64,000 nt of DNA from Candidatus Litorirhabdus singularis (GCF_026262625.1 NZ_SHNN01000001.1:372001-436000); one strand, 5' to 3'; positions 1 through 11,571 are shown, numbered from the stretch's first letter. The notes: a model not told the origin generated them from the sequence alone. Program-made: numbers and translations.

Positions 1-1557
1 GCTGCAGTGACCGACCATGCCGAGTATCTCGGCGAAATGTATAGCGCACTCAACGCCGACGCGCCGGGACACGACAACCCCTTGATACAGCAACTGCTGG
101 GTCTCCAAGACATCAAACAGCGAGAACAGTGGTTCTTCAAATATGTGATCAGCAATAACCGTGGCGACGAACCAGGCCATACCGACTTTTACGCTGGCGT
201 CGAAACCGAGAAGAGCGGCTGGCAGATTTCTGTGGATGCCGCCGAGGCACATTATCAGCCCGGTGTCTTCACTACGCTGGTCGCCTACGAATGGAGCGCC
301 GCACCCAAGGGGGGCAACCTCCACCGCAACGTCATTTTTCGCGGCGACAGCTTCCCTGAAAAACCTATGAGTTATATCGATATAAATCGCGAAGAGGGTT
401 TGTGGCGCTGGCTACAGGAGTTGGAACAAGAGGGCATCCGAGGGCTGGCGATTCCGCACAACTCCAACGCCAGCAAAGGCATGATGTTCCCGGATCAGGA
501 TTCCAGCGGCGACCCCATCGACCTTGAATACGCTCAAATGCGGGAGCACTTCGAGCGCGCCATCGAAATGATGCAAGTGAAAGGTAATTCAGAGGTGCAC
601 CGCCAGTTTTGGGCCGCTGATGAATTCTCTGATTTCGAAAATGCCGACTCTATCCAAAACAGCAGCGGCAGGACCTTTGCCAAGGGTAACTTCGTAAGGA
701 GCGGTATTACCAAAGGCCTGGCATTTCAACAGCAGCTAGGCGTAAACCCGTTCAAGCTAGGCTTTACCGGTGGCACCGACAGTCACAATGGCATGATGAG
801 CGACGTCGATGAGGACAACTTTGTAGGTGCGCACGGTCCTGAAGACGGCTCGGTAAAGGCGCGACGCGAAGGCAGCGTTACCGGCTGGATCGATAGCAAA
901 GATCTCAGCATAGGCTCGCTTACCGCTGTCTGGGCAACCGGCAACACTCGCGAGGCGATCTGGGATGCAATGCACGCCCGTGAGACCTATGCCACATCGG
1001 GCCCACGCATGGCGCTGCGCTTTTTTGGCGGCTGGCGTTACGCCGATGATATCCACACCCGCGCCGACGTGGTCAAGAAGGCCTATCGTGGTGGCGTACC
1101 CATGGGCGGCAGCATGCAAGACGCACCCCGCGGTAAAGCGCCACGCTTCGTAGTCATGGCAAACAAGGACGCCTTGGGCGCCAATCTGGACAGAATTCAG
1201 ATCGTCAAAGGTTGGGTGGACGCCTCCGGCGAGCTCCACGACCAGGTATTTGATGTGGTCTGGGCGGGTGTTCGCGAGCCGACTGGAAGCGGCAAGCTAC
1301 CGGCGCTCGGTAATACCGTAGATCTCGCCACAGCGACCTACCGCAATACGATAGGCTCCGCCCAATTGGCGACCGTCTGGCAGGATCCCGAGTTCGATCC
1401 AGAGATTCCAGCCCTGTACTATGCCCGCGTAATAGAGATACCAACGCCTCGCTGGACTACCTACGACGCCGTGCGCGCCGGTCTACCCCTGCTTGCAGAC
1501 GTGCCCGCGACCATTCAGGAGCGCGCCTGGTCGTCACCTATCTGGTACACGCCGTAG
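1..1557 (+). CDS. DUF3604 family protein, 5' end cut by the window
   Basis: The reading frame is open from the first base of the window (A-A-V-T-D-H-A-E-Y-L), so the start lies upstream and the GTG at 7 is probably an internal Val codon. The T-D-H-A-E-Y-L-G segment near the beginning and the G-G-T-D-S-H-N motif around 770-790 are typical of DUF3604 proteins, a large family with a PHP/amidohydrolase-like, His/Asp-rich putative metal site and usually more than 600 residues. About 517 residues are visible, so roughly the first fifth is missing. The biochemical role of the family is not established. The next gene begins about 110 bp downstream on the same strand, so co-transcription is possible. 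Confidence 0.85.
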   Translation, partial: AAVTDHAEYLGEMYSALNADAPGHDNPLIQQLLGLQDIKQREQWFFKYVISNNRGDEPGHTDFYAGVETEKSGWQISVDAAEAHYQPGVFTTLVAYEWSAAPKGGNLHRNVIFRGDSFPEKPMSYIDINREEGLWRWLQELEQEGIRGLAIPHNSNASKGMMFPDQDSSGDPIDLEYAQMREHFERAIEMMQVKGNSEVHRQFWAADEFSDFENADSIQNSSGRTFAKGNFVRSGITKGLAFQQQLGVNPFKLGFTGGTDSHNGMMSDVDEDNFVGAHGPEDGSVKARREGSVTGWIDSKDLSIGSLTAVWATGNTREAIWDAMHARETYATSGPRMALRFFGGWRYADDIHTRADVVKKAYRGGVPMGGSMQDAPRGKAPRFVVMANKDALGANLDRIQIVKGWVDASGELHDQVFDVVWAGVREPTGSGKLPALGNTVDLATATYRNTIGSAQLATVWQDPEFDPEIPALYYARVIEIPTPRWTTYDAVRAGLPLLADVPATIQERAWSSPIWYTP

Positions 1558-1667
1558 CTCATCAACAGAAACTCAATATCGGTCTGCCGCAATGAGTCTC
1601 GCTATCGAAGCCAGGTTCTATCATGCATACTCCCCAACCTGATTCAGGCAACCCGGAGAGAGTGAAT

Positions 1668-2384
1668 ATGGGACCCGGTACAGACCTTACCGCCGGCGTA
1701 CTCGGCGGACTCGGCCCTGAAGCCACCGTAGATTTTATGGCCAAGGTCATCGCTGCGACTGATGCCAGCTGCGATCAGGACCACATTCGCCTGTTGATCG
1801 ATCACAACCCAAAAGTTCCCAATCGCAACCAGGCATTAGCAGGCGAGACGCCCAGCGTGGGGCCTGAGCTGGCTGCCATGGCACAACGACTGGAGCAAGC
1901 CGGGGCCGACTTTCTGGTCATGGTATGCAATACCGCCCACGCCTACAGCGACGATATTCGCGCGGCGATCAGTATCCCCTTCGTCAGTATTATTGATGTC
2001 GTCATGGATGAACTGTCAACTCACTCTGCGTCGAGGGTGGGCATTATGGCGGCTCAGGGTTGCCTGCAGGCGCAGCTTTATCAGCAGGCGCTGATTCAGG
2101 CGAATTGTGAACCCGTGGTGTGGAGTGACGCTGAACTGGCCACATTCATGGAACTGGTCTACCGCATAAAAGCCGGCGAGCGCGACGCCGATATCAGCAG
2201 CGCTATAGAAAAACTGGCAGCCAGCCTTGCCTTCTCAGGCGCCGATTTGCTGATTTCAGGCTGCACTGAGATACCGTTGTTCATGGGTGCGGACAACAGT
2301 CCTCTGCCCCTACTATCATCCACCGACCTGCTGGTCGCCCGCACTATAGCGCTGGCCCGGCAACAACTTCCCTTAACGAGCTGA
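1668..2384 (+). CDS. aspartate/glutamate racemase family protein
   Basis: A 238-residue cofactor-independent racemase of the Asp/Glu/hydantoin racemase superfamily. The glycine-rich start ([11 protein letters not shown], about residues 10-20) and the two catalytic-type cysteines, in V-C-N-T-A-H (Cys87) and S-G-C-T-E (Cys199), are the family signature. I prefer the ATG at 1668 over an in-frame ATG at 1623, because 1668 is preceded by a purine-rich GGAGAG at about 1655-1660 with good spacing, whereas 1623 has no ribosome binding site. The gene ends 2 bp before the next start, so it is almost certainly translationally coupled to the PLP enzyme downstream. The pair may interconvert and then degrade a D-amino acid. 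The exact substrate cannot be read from the sequence. Confidence 0.85.
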   Translation: MGPGTDLTAGVLGGLGPEATVDFMAKVIAATDASCDQDHIRLLIDHNPKVPNRNQALAGETPSVGPELAAMAQRLEQAGADFLVMVCNTAHAYSDDIRAAISIPFVSIIDVVMDELSTHSASRVGIMAAQGCLQAQLYQQALIQANCEPVVWSDAELATFMELVYRIKAGERDADISSAIEKLAASLAFSGADLLISGCTEIPLFMGADNSPLPLLSSTDLLVARTIALARQQLPLTS

Positions 2385-2386
2385 CT

Positions 2387-3397
2387 ATGCATTTATCACG
2401 ATTCCCCCGAATTAACCTTGCCCACCTGCCGACACCACTGGAGCTCATGCCACGACTGACCGCACACCTGGGCGGCCCGCAAATCTACGTAAAGCGAGAT
2501 GACTGCACCGGCCTGGCCAGCGGCGGCAACAAAACTCGCAAGCTGGAGTTTCTGATGGCTGACGCCGTAGCACAAGGCGCCGACACCATCATCACTCAGG
2601 GCGCAGTACAGTCCAATCATGCCCGACAAACCGCAGCAGCGGCTGCCAAGGTCGGTATAGCCTGCGAGCTTCTGTTTGAGAACCGGGTGCAGGAACCCAG
2701 CGCGGACTACCTGAACTCCGGCAACGTGCTGCTGGACCGCATGTACGGCGCCAAAATCCACCAGCATCCCAAGGCCACTGACATGAACGCGGCAATGGCA
2801 GAGCACGCTGAAAAGCTGAGCGCCACAGGCCGTAAGCCTTACATTATTCCGGGCGGCGGCTCTAACCCTATCGGCGCTCTGGGCTACGTCAACTGTGCCA
2901 TGGAGTTGCTGCAGCAGGCCAATGACCGAAGCCTGCGTGTCGATCACCTGATTCACGCCACGGGCAGCGCCGGCACTCAGGCTGGCTTGGTTGTCGGGCT
3001 GCGCGCAACCCATTCAGGTATTCCCGTACTGGGCATTGGCGTCAACGCGGCCCAGCAAGCGCAGGAAGAAAAAGTCTATGACCTGGCCGTGGCCACTGCC
3101 GACTACATAGGTGCCAGCGGCTGTGTACGTCGTGAAGACGTGGTCGCCAACTGTGATTATGTCGGCCCAGGCTACGGCATAGCTACCGATGGCATGCGCG
3201 AGGCGCTCTTGCTGTTGGCACAACTGGAGGGCCTGCTATTTGATCCTGTATACAGCGGCAAGGGACTGGCAGGCATGATTGACCTCATCAGGCAGGGGCA
3301 GTTTGGCCCCGATGAGAATATTGTATTCCTGCATACAGGCGGATCCGTCGGCCTGTTTGGTTATCTGGACGAGCTATTGCCGCCCCCTGGGCAATGA
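2387..3397 (+). CDS. D-cysteine desulfhydrase / ACC deaminase family PLP enzyme
   Basis: A 336-residue fold-type II PLP enzyme. The segment [10 protein letters not shown] holds the Schiff-base lysine (Lys49), and Q-S-N-H-A-R-Q-T follows as in D-cysteine desulfhydrase, L-cysteate sulfo-lyase and 1-aminocyclopropane-1-carboxylate deaminase. The reaction is most likely alpha,beta-elimination from a small amino acid to pyruvate and ammonia, with sulfide (D-cysteine) or sulfite (L-cysteate) as the leaving group. Family members are hard to separate by eye. The gene follows the racemase by 2 bp, and a racemase beside it favours a substrate with a D/L choice, such as cysteine or cysteate. A strong terminator follows. 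The class call is firm, the substrate uncertain. Confidence 0.85.
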   Translation: MHLSRFPRINLAHLPTPLELMPRLTAHLGGPQIYVKRDDCTGLASGGNKTRKLEFLMADAVAQGADTIITQGAVQSNHARQTAAAAAKVGIACELLFENRVQEPSADYLNSGNVLLDRMYGAKIHQHPKATDMNAAMAEHAEKLSATGRKPYIIPGGGSNPIGALGYVNCAMELLQQANDRSLRVDHLIHATGSAGTQAGLVVGLRATHSGIPVLGIGVNAAQQAQEEKVYDLAVATADYIGASGCVRREDVVANCDYVGPGYGIATDGMREALLLLAQLEGLLFDPVYSGKGLAGMIDLIRQGQFGPDENIVFLHTGGSVGLFGYLDELLPPPGQ

Positions 3398-3420
3398 TTC
3401 TGGCCGTAATACTCACGCAC

Positions 3421-3448
3421 AAAAAAGCCGGCATATAGCCGGCTTTTT
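3421..3448. terminator. bidirectional rho-independent terminator
   Basis: An A-tract, the stem GCCGGC, a 5-base loop ATATA, the stem GCCGGC and a T-tract. It lies between two convergent genes (PLP enzyme on plus, EF-G on minus), and the A and T runs on either side let it serve both directions. Confidence 0.9.
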
Positions 3449-3464
3449 CACAGTAACGCTAAGC

Positions 3465-5549
<2,085 letters not shown>

Positions 5550-5997
5550 TGTGCTTCTCAATCGTTTGGTGACTGGGGAAAAAAAGAGGGCGCGAGTGTA
5601 CACGAAAATGAGCGCTTCGGGGAGGGTGTAAATACAGCTATTTTCACGCGCGCCTCAGGGCTGATTCAGAGACCGCCAGTAAGCGGCCTCTGATTGAAGG
5701 GACTGTGCCTGGCTGCGGAATAATCTTAACATTATCAGAGACTTAAGATAGGAGAAGCTGCAGCGACCACTAAATCCTTATTTTTTTTGTGGTTAAATAG
5801 TGTGCAACAGGCATACCAGAGACGGGATTATTCACAGAATCAGACAGCCTTTTGGCGCCAGCGGGAAAGTTTTATCGGCATCAGGTTCAGAAATCTCCGC
5901 AGCGCCCCAGACAGGCCCTATAATCGTCACCCACCGATAGCCAACCCCGGCGTAACAGCTGCCAACAAATCCTATACAAAGGAGTGATTCCACCGAC
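5550..5997. other. intergenic region between divergent fusA and SDR genes
   Basis: About 450 bp. I see no convincing gene here: a 66-codon plus-strand frame (5787-5987) has no family resemblance. The region must hold the fusA promoter (minus) and the SDR promoter (plus). A clear ribosome binding site, AAGGAG, lies at about 5979-5984 upstream of the SDR start. An A/T-rich patch around 5770-5800 is the likeliest promoter zone, but no textbook -35/-10 pair stands out. Confidence 0.5.
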
Positions 5998-6834
5998 ATG
6001 ACAAACTATCTCACCGACAAAGTAATCATTGTTACCGGCGCTGCCGCCGGTTTTGGCAAGCTGGTTAGCGAGAGAGCCGCTGCGATGGGCGCCAAAATCG
6101 TCGCATCAGACATCGACTCAGCGGGGCTTGATACGCTGATCGCTGAATTGACCACTGCCGGTCACGCCGCTGTGGGTGTGCAAGCCGACGTTAGTGACCG
6201 CCAGCAGATGAAGGAGTTGGCGGCCGCAGCAGTCTCAACTTTTGGCCGCATCGACATTTTGCTCAACAATGCCGGCATTATGCCGCTGGCCTTCTACGCG
6301 GATCACGCCGACGCAGCGGCGGCCTGGGACAAATGTATTGATATCAACTTCCGCGGCGTGCTCAACGGCATCACCGCCGTCCATGATCAAATGCTGGAGC
6401 AGGGCCGGGGTCATGTCATTAATATGTCTTCTATCTATGGCAACGCGCCGGTGGCTGGCGCTGGCGTCTATGGCGCCACCAAAGCGGCAGTCAACTTTTT
6501 GTCAGAGTCGCTAAGAGTCGAATCCCAGGGCAAGATCAAGGTCACCATCATGAAACCGACCGGTGTCCCGGGTACCGCCTTGGGTGCGGGTATCATTAAC
6601 CCGGCCGCTCTGGCAGGTATTCTGGGCGCTAACTATGAGGGCTACCTGGAGAAGTTTATAGCGATGCTAGGTGGTGAGTTGGACGAGACCTCTACCAATC
6701 CGGAAAGCATCGGTTATTTTGCGCTTGCGCCGGAGTTCGTGGCGGACCAGATTCTTTACGCCATGAATCAACCCTGGGGCGTCTCTATCGGCGAGCTTAC
6801 CGTGCGCTCAGCCGGGGAGTCTTACGTCATTTAG
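5998..6834 (+). CDS. short-chain dehydrogenase/reductase (SDR)
   Basis: A 278-residue classical SDR. The cofactor motif T-G-A-A-A-G-F-G is at 13-20, N-N-A-G at 90-93, the catalytic Ser within S-S-I-Y at about 144-145, and Y-G-A-T-K places Tyr158 and Lys162. It should oxidise an alcohol or reduce a carbonyl with NAD(P). The Asp in A-S-D-I-D after the second beta strand favours NAD over NADP. The start is well supported by an AAGGAG site. The 3' end overlaps the convergent FAD oxidoreductase by 8 bp. Nearby oxidative enzymes suggest a role in degrading an alicyclic, terpenoid or steroid-like compound, but the substrate is not visible. Confidence 0.9.
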   Translation: MTNYLTDKVIIVTGAAAGFGKLVSERAAAMGAKIVASDIDSAGLDTLIAELTTAGHAAVGVQADVSDRQQMKELAAAAVSTFGRIDILLNNAGIMPLAFYADHADAAAAWDKCIDINFRGVLNGITAVHDQMLEQGRGHVINMSSIYGNAPVAGAGVYGATKAAVNFLSESLRVESQGKIKVTIMKPTGVPGTALGAGIINPAALAGILGANYEGYLEKFIAMLGGELDETSTNPESIGYFALAPEFVADQILYAMNQPWGVSIGELTVRSAGESYVI

Positions 6835-8368
6835 CAACGCCAGTCGGGTTGGCACTGTCGTCTTGTACCGGCAAGCCCAACCCAGCTACCAGAGCGTGCA
6901 TATCCAGGCGGGCGGGACCTCCTACAATCCGCTCTGCCGCATTGCGTTTACGGCCCCTGAGCATATACCGGTAAACCGTCCACTGAATGCGCTTGCTGCG
7001 CAAAAATTCGCCGGGCTTCTCGAGCAGGTGAAAGGTTCGCATGACGCCGCGCACCACATGCACATCATGTTTGACGGCAGCGCCCAGTGCATCGCCAAAG
7101 GCCAGCGCGAACCACTTCTTGAAAGAGCGCGGTTGATGCAGTAACCGTCCCTCGTAAGCCGCTACCGCGCGTTTAATGCCGGCGCGGTCTTCATCCAGAC
7201 TACTTTTAAAGATGGGCCGAATCTGTTCCTCAGTGCGCGTTGCAAACTCTGTCGCCCGCTGCGCCGAATCATCACTGCCGGCAATCACCTCCGCCAGAAT
7301 GTGCGCATGCTGCATGCCAATGCTGCAGCCACGGCCGTAGAGCGGATTGGTTCTTATGGCAGCATCGCCCACCGCGAAGAAATTCAGCGCTACCGGGCGT
7401 CCCTCTGACACATAATGGCGCCACACTGCCTGAATACCAGCCATCCCAAAGGGTTCTGTAGTCGGGTTCATGTGCGCAGGCTCTAACCAAGGTGCTATGC
7501 CCGGAATACTGCGGGCAATGGCATCGAAACCTTCACCAAAACGCACCGCATGGCGCAGCTCAGTCTCCGCCAATGGCAGACAAAGAATCACCGCAAAATT
7601 GCCATCATCACCGGGGAAAACACCATACTTAAGATAAGCCAAATCACCAGCAGCGGGTTCTTCACCATGCCGGGGCGGCTCCTCGCAGCCCGGATTGAGC
7701 CGGTAGTGCCGGGTAAAATAAACGATCTCGGCATCGTCGCGGGTTTCTTCCACATCGACATCCAGAGCTTTGAACCAGCGAGGAAAACGACTACCACGAC
7801 CGCTGGCGTCTATCACAATATCAGCCGCAAACGTGTTCTGCTGGCCTCCCTGACTATATTCCAGGCCGCGCAGTACCAACAGACCATCAGCAGCTTCATC
7901 ACTGATAAAGCCCAGTACCGTGGTATCGCTGAGAACAGTCACATTGGTCAGACGCTGCACATAACGCCGCAGCACAGTTTCAACGATGGCGCGTCGACAC
8001 ATGAGTATCCATAGCTTTTCGTCACCGGGCTGGGGCTGATACTGCGGCAGCAATTCCGGCCTGAGCATATCAATCAGGTCAATGCGCCGGGCGCCGGCCT
8101 GATAGAGCTCCTCCAGCAGGTCAGGGTAGTGATCTTGCAGTAGGTTACACATCAAACCTAAAAACGCGTGAGGATGACGAAACTGCGCCGCGCCGCGTCG
8201 CTGCCAGTGATAAAAGGCATGATCACCGCTGCCATCAGGCAGAGTTTCGTCACGCTCAAATATGGTCACGCTGTGGCCTTGCTGTGCCAGAGCCAGACTG
8301 ACACACAGACCGCAAATACCAGCGCCCGCTATAGCTACCCTTTCCACTTGAGCTGGAGACTCGACCAT
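6827..8368 (-). CDS. FAD-dependent oxidoreductase / monooxygenase-like
   Basis: A 513-residue flavoprotein. The dinucleotide-binding motif G-A-G-I-C-G lies at 15-20 and is followed by the acidic end of the second strand (F-E-R-D-E). A D-A-S-G-R-G-S segment in the middle and a late F-A-V-G-D-A-A motif (FAD ribityl binding) are the hallmarks of the para-hydroxybenzoate hydroxylase/halogenase-like class. It probably hydroxylates or dehydrogenates a hydrophobic substrate. It is the last gene of a tight minus-strand run, starting 3 bp after the alpha/beta hydrolase stop, and overlaps the convergent SDR by 8 bp. I see no K-x-W-x-I-P motif, which argues against tryptophan halogenase. Confidence 0.85.
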   Translation of the reverse strand: MVESPAQVERVAIAGAGICGLCVSLALAQQGHSVTIFERDETLPDGSGDHAFYHWQRRGAAQFRHPHAFLGLMCNLLQDHYPDLLEELYQAGARRIDLIDMLRPELLPQYQPQPGDEKLWILMCRRAIVETVLRRYVQRLTNVTVLSDTTVLGFISDEAADGLLVLRGLEYSQGGQQNTFAADIVIDASGRGSRFPRWFKALDVDVEETRDDAEIVYFTRHYRLNPGCEEPPRHGEEPAAGDLAYLKYGVFPGDDGNFAVILCLPLAETELRHAVRFGEGFDAIARSIPGIAPWLEPAHMNPTTEPFGMAGIQAVWRHYVSEGRPVALNFFAVGDAAIRTNPLYGRGCSIGMQHAHILAEVIAGSDDSAQRATEFATRTEEQIRPIFKSSLDEDRAGIKRAVAAYEGRLLHQPRSFKKWFALAFGDALGAAVKHDVHVVRGVMRTFHLLEKPGEFLRSKRIQWTVYRYMLRGRKRNAAERIVGGPARLDMHALVAGLGLPVQDDSANPTGVAK

Positions 8369-8371
8369 TAA

Positions 8372-9325
8372 CTAAGCGACCTCTTTTAAGAACCTGAGTA
8401 ATATCTCATTGACCGCAGCGGGGGCTTCCTGCTGGGTCCAGTGCCCCGCACCGGGTATCAATTCATTGATACGCAAATCAGTCACATACTTGGGCATGTC
8501 TTCTAGCGCCGCCGCCGCCATCATAATCACCCCGTCTTTATCTCCGGCGGCAAACATAGCGGGTTGCTCGATGATGGTCGGCAGATCAGCGGTAAGCTCC
8601 CAGGTCAAATTCAGATTTCGATAATAGTTTAGTGGCCCACGAAATCCGCTGCGGGTGAATTCCTCGACATAAAAATCAAGGTCCTGGGGCGTTATCCAGT
8701 CGTGCAGCACACCCGGGTCGTGCAGACCGGTGAACATATCATCGTCGGGCCCCTTGGTCGGCAGCGACTCTAAATCCACGTGCGCCGATGCCAGATGCAA
8801 AAATTTGCGCAGCGCCACGATAATATCAGCCTCGAATTCAGCCTCGGCAACTCCCGGCTCCTGAAAATAGAGCTGGTAGAAGAACTGTCCCTTGAATATT
8901 TCCTTGAGCATATCCAGCGGCGGCACTCCACCGCGCGGCGCATACGGCACGGACAAGGCCCCTACCGCGCTAACCTGGGCGGGATAATGTGCCGCGCAGC
9001 TCCATGCAGTGGGCGCACCCCAGTCGTGGCCGATGACCACTGCCGTCTCGTAACCCAGCGCCGCAATCAAACCAATAATGTCCTTCACCACTTCGACCTG
9101 GTTGTAGGCGCTCACAGCCTGCGGCTTATCGCTCTTGCCGTAGCCACGCATATCCGGCGCGACCACGTGATAACCGGCCTGTGCCAGCGGCTCGAACTGA
9201 TGCCGCCAAGAGTACCAGGACTCCGGAAAACCGTGCAGCAACAATACCAGCGGGCCTTCGCCCTGTTCAGCGATGTTGAGTTCTATACCGTTGGTGGCAA
9301 CGCGCCGTTGTGCAATCCCTGTCAT
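8372..9325 (-). CDS. alpha/beta hydrolase, epoxide hydrolase-like
   Basis: A 317-residue alpha/beta hydrolase. H-G-F-P-E-S-W (31-37) is the oxyanion H-G-x-P motif of epoxide hydrolases, and G-H-D-W-G-A places the nucleophile at Asp101 rather than Ser, as in epoxide hydrolases and haloalkane dehalogenases. The final catalytic His is in G-A-G-H-W (His295), and M-R-G-Y-G-K-S-D-K-P is also typical. The likely reaction is hydrolysis of an epoxide to a diol. Its ATG overlaps the stop of the upstream amidohydrolase by 4 bp, so the two are translationally coupled. An epoxide-forming flavoenzyme beside an epoxide hydrolase is a sensible catabolic pair. Confidence 0.9.
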   Translation of the reverse strand: MTGIAQRRVATNGIELNIAEQGEGPLVLLLHGFPESWYSWRHQFEPLAQAGYHVVAPDMRGYGKSDKPQAVSAYNQVEVVKDIIGLIAALGYETAVVIGHDWGAPTAWSCAAHYPAQVSAVGALSVPYAPRGGVPPLDMLKEIFKGQFFYQLYFQEPGVAEAEFEADIIVALRKFLHLASAHVDLESLPTKGPDDDMFTGLHDPGVLHDWITPQDLDFYVEEFTRSGFRGPLNYYRNLNLTWELTADLPTIIEQPAMFAAGDKDGVIMMAAAALEDMPKYVTDLRINELIPGAGHWTQQEAPAAVNEILLRFLKEVA

Positions 9326-11001
9326 AGAGCCTGTACCGGACCCGGCAGCACTGCGCCTTCCTTCGCGGGCGTATAACCACTGTCCTGCTGGTAGCTGACT
9401 GCACCGCCAATTATCACAGTGTCTATGCCAACAGCATCACGCACATATCGGTAGCCATCACCCGGCACGTCCTGCTTAAAGTACTCGGGACCACGGTCGA
9501 TGGTGCCCGCATCAAAAATAGTAATGTCGGCAACGTAACCGGTTTGCAGCAACCCGCGCTCGGGTATACCCCAGATCAACGCCGTGTCCTGAGTGATTTT
9601 CTTGACCGCCTGCTCGAGCGTCAAGGCCCCGCTGTCACGCACGAATTGGCGAAACAGATGCCCGGTGTCACCGAAGGTGGAGAATGACAATATATGAGCA
9701 CCCCCATCACTGGCGCCAATATGCACGTGGGGGTGGGCCAACAACTCACCGACCTTGGCAACATCATTGTGGCCCATGTCGGCCGCCAGAAAGTGCGCCT
9801 GCAGGTCCTCTTCCAGCGACAAATCGATCATCACATCAATCGGGGTACTGCCGCGTAGCTCCGCTATCTCTTCCAGTGTCTTACCCACCAGAGCCTGATT
9901 GGCCTCGGTGCTGACCTGGCGTAGCCGCAAACGCGCCCATACAGAAGCCATTGACGCCGCCTCCGCGATCAGTTGCGCACGGGTATCGGCATCGGACAGC
10001 GCGGCGATCACATCTTCACGGCTGCCAAAACGGATAATGCCATACCAGCTGGGTAGCCTTATAAAGAGCAAGCTGGGCACTTCCAGACAAAAACTGATAT
10101 CGACAGGCCGAGTCTGCACCTGCAGCCAGACTCGCGCGCCCCGCTCAAACTGGTGATCAATTCTCGCCATAATACGGTCGACACCGTCAAAGTCACCGGC
10201 ATTCACAAACAACGGCGACAGCGTGGTGGGAATACCGTGCTTTAGTGACAACTCCGCCAATTGATCGATGCGAGCAATGGTCAGGTCAGTGTCGTAAAAC
10301 TCATGTACGATTTGAACAATACGCCCGAATTCGCCCAGTGTGGCACACAGGGCATCCAGCTCTTCGGTACTGGCATAGCGACAGGGTACCGGCTGCATTT
10401 TTTCATCAAAGTCGACAAAGCTGGTGGACATACCCACCGCACCGGCCTCCAGGCAGCTGCGCAACAAGTCCTGCATCTGCTCGCACTCGGCCGCAGTGGC
10501 GGCCCGCTGATCTGCTGCAGCGCCCATTACCCATAAGCGCAGCGCGCTATGGCCGACCAGTGGTGCGACATTAATACTGAGATCGCTCTGGATGCGCTGC
10601 AAGAACTCATCGAAGGTTTCCCAGTTCCACACCACGCCCTTTTCGAAAGCGATGATCGGCATTTCCTCAATTTGATTAAACATGCCCACCAATTTCATGC
10701 GGTGCTCAGCGCGCAGCGGCGCCAGCGACAGCGAGCAGTTGCCCGGCACTATGGTGGTCACACCATGTTCTATGCTCGGTTTGGCATAACCGTCCCACAG
10801 TAACTGGGCATCAAAGTGAGTGTGCGGATCAATAAACCCCGGCGACACAATTTTGCCCTCAGCATCAATAACGCGCTCGGCGGCGGCATCAACTCTACCT
10901 ATCTGTACAATTCTGCCAGCCTTTATCGCAATATCGCCGACAAAGCCGGGCATACCTGAGCCGTCTACGATACGGCCATTTTTGATCACTATATCCAACA
11001 T
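9322..11001 (-). CDS. D-aminoacylase / N-acyl-D-amino-acid deacylase family amidohydrolase
   Basis: A 559-residue metal-dependent amidohydrolase. It starts with the composite beta-domain I-K-N-G-R-I-V-D-G-S-G, has the metal-binding His-x-His in D-P-H-T-H-F-D (His60, His62), a later P-G-N-C-S segment and a C-terminal G-A-S-D-G-G-A-H motif bearing the catalytic Asp. This matches the D-aminoacylase/dihydroorotase-like branch. Annotated relatives often act on N-acyl-D-amino acids, but this branch is broad, and in oxidative catabolic clusters the true substrate is usually unknown. The start is 2 bp after the stop of the preceding small gene and the end overlaps the alpha/beta hydrolase start, so it sits in the middle of one operon. 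Confidence 0.88.
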   Translation of the reverse strand: MLDIVIKNGRIVDGSGMPGFVGDIAIKAGRIVQIGRVDAAAERVIDAEGKIVSPGFIDPHTHFDAQLLWDGYAKPSIEHGVTTIVPGNCSLSLAPLRAEHRMKLVGMFNQIEEMPIIAFEKGVVWNWETFDEFLQRIQSDLSINVAPLVGHSALRLWVMGAAADQRAATAAECEQMQDLLRSCLEAGAVGMSTSFVDFDEKMQPVPCRYASTEELDALCATLGEFGRIVQIVHEFYDTDLTIARIDQLAELSLKHGIPTTLSPLFVNAGDFDGVDRIMARIDHQFERGARVWLQVQTRPVDISFCLEVPSLLFIRLPSWYGIIRFGSREDVIAALSDADTRAQLIAEAASMASVWARLRLRQVSTEANQALVGKTLEEIAELRGSTPIDVMIDLSLEEDLQAHFLAADMGHNDVAKVGELLAHPHVHIGASDGGAHILSFSTFGDTGHLFRQFVRDSGALTLEQAVKKITQDTALIWGIPERGLLQTGYVADITIFDAGTIDRGPEYFKQDVPGDGYRYVRDAVGIDTVIIGGAVSYQQDSGYTPAKEGAVLPGPVQAL

Positions 11002-11003
11002 GA

Positions 11004-11258
11004 TTATTGCTCTCGCTCGTTATGAGTATTATGAGATTCAATCAGGGCTGCCTGTACCTTCTGCCAGCCCTGCCCTTCCAATTGTTCCAGTGTAGTGGCG
11101 TTGCAACTGCGCATTAACAGCTCCGCAGCCACCGCTCCTAGCGGCACATCGCTGGTACCACCGTTGCTGTAGCGAATATTCACGACTAACTCAGCATGAC
11201 CCTCGTGCGCTGCGGCGACTCTTGCACCGTTAATAACAGCACCTGCAATAACAGCCAC
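11004..11258 (-). CDS. small conserved-looking protein of unknown function
   Basis: A frame ending at 11004, two bases before the amidohydrolase ATG. The frame is open further upstream, but that part overlaps the preceding small gene in another frame and looks non-coding. I therefore place the start at the GTG at 11258, just after the TAG of the preceding gene (11263-11265), giving 84 residues. The product is mixed alpha/beta in appearance (…E-L-V-V-N-I-R-Y-S-N-G-G-T…, then an Ala/Leu-rich helix and a Gln/Trp helix). I do not recognise the family. Its position inside an operon without gaps is the best evidence that it is real. There is no good ribosome binding site, so translational coupling is likely. 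Confidence 0.5.
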   Translation of the reverse strand: MAVIAGAVINGARVAAAHEGHAELVVNIRYSNGGTSDVPLGAVAAELLMRSCNATTLEQLEGQGWQKVQAALIESHNTHNEREQ

Positions 11259-11262
11259 TGGC

Positions 11263-11487
11263 CTATGCGGCCTGTGGCGGCTCAAGAAATATAACGTCGC
11301 TGGGGAGTATGGGATTATGCTCGTGAGGCGACCCCGGCGCTGCTGGCGGCCGCATGAAGACGTGCAAATTCCAGCTCTGTAGCTGGCCAACGGCTTCTTC
11401 GCCGCCACCGCCCAGTTCGCGCTCGGCTATAATTTCCCAGCTATCACCTGCGCTGGGGAACAATGATTTTCTCGGTATCGATGACAT
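11263..11487 (-). CDS. small LysM-like protein, unknown function
   Basis: A 74-residue product. An AAGGA element 9 bp before the ATG at 11487 supports the start. The pattern G-D-S-W-E-I-I-A-E-R-E-L-G-G, then W-N-L-H, then N-P-I-L-P-S-D-V-I-F-L, resembles the order of conserved positions in a LysM domain (G-D-T-x-W-x-I-A … N-x-x-L … P-G-x-x-L-x-I-P). I infer at most a LysM-like fold. There is no signal peptide, so a peptidoglycan-binding role is doubtful. Such single-domain tail-X-like proteins also occur in phage and enzyme assemblies. It belongs to the minus-strand operon and directly precedes the 84-residue small gene. Confidence 0.6.
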   Translation of the reverse strand: MSSIPRKSLFPSAGDSWEIIAERELGGGGEEAVGQLQSWNLHVFMRPPAAPGSPHEHNPILPSDVIFLEPPQAA

Positions 11488-11571
11488 GTTTTATTATCCT
11501 TAAGATCGAAACAGAAGACAGACAAGTTAACCGATTATGCGCTGAATGTAGAGTCGCTGCGGCTAACCGTT

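Noticed and set aside
757-1239. A 160-codon minus-strand frame
   Set aside because: Antisense to the DUF3604 gene, with no family resemblance or start signal.
2396-3013. A 205-codon minus-strand frame
   Set aside because: It lies fully within the D-cysteine-desulfhydrase-like gene on the other strand and shows only compositional bias.
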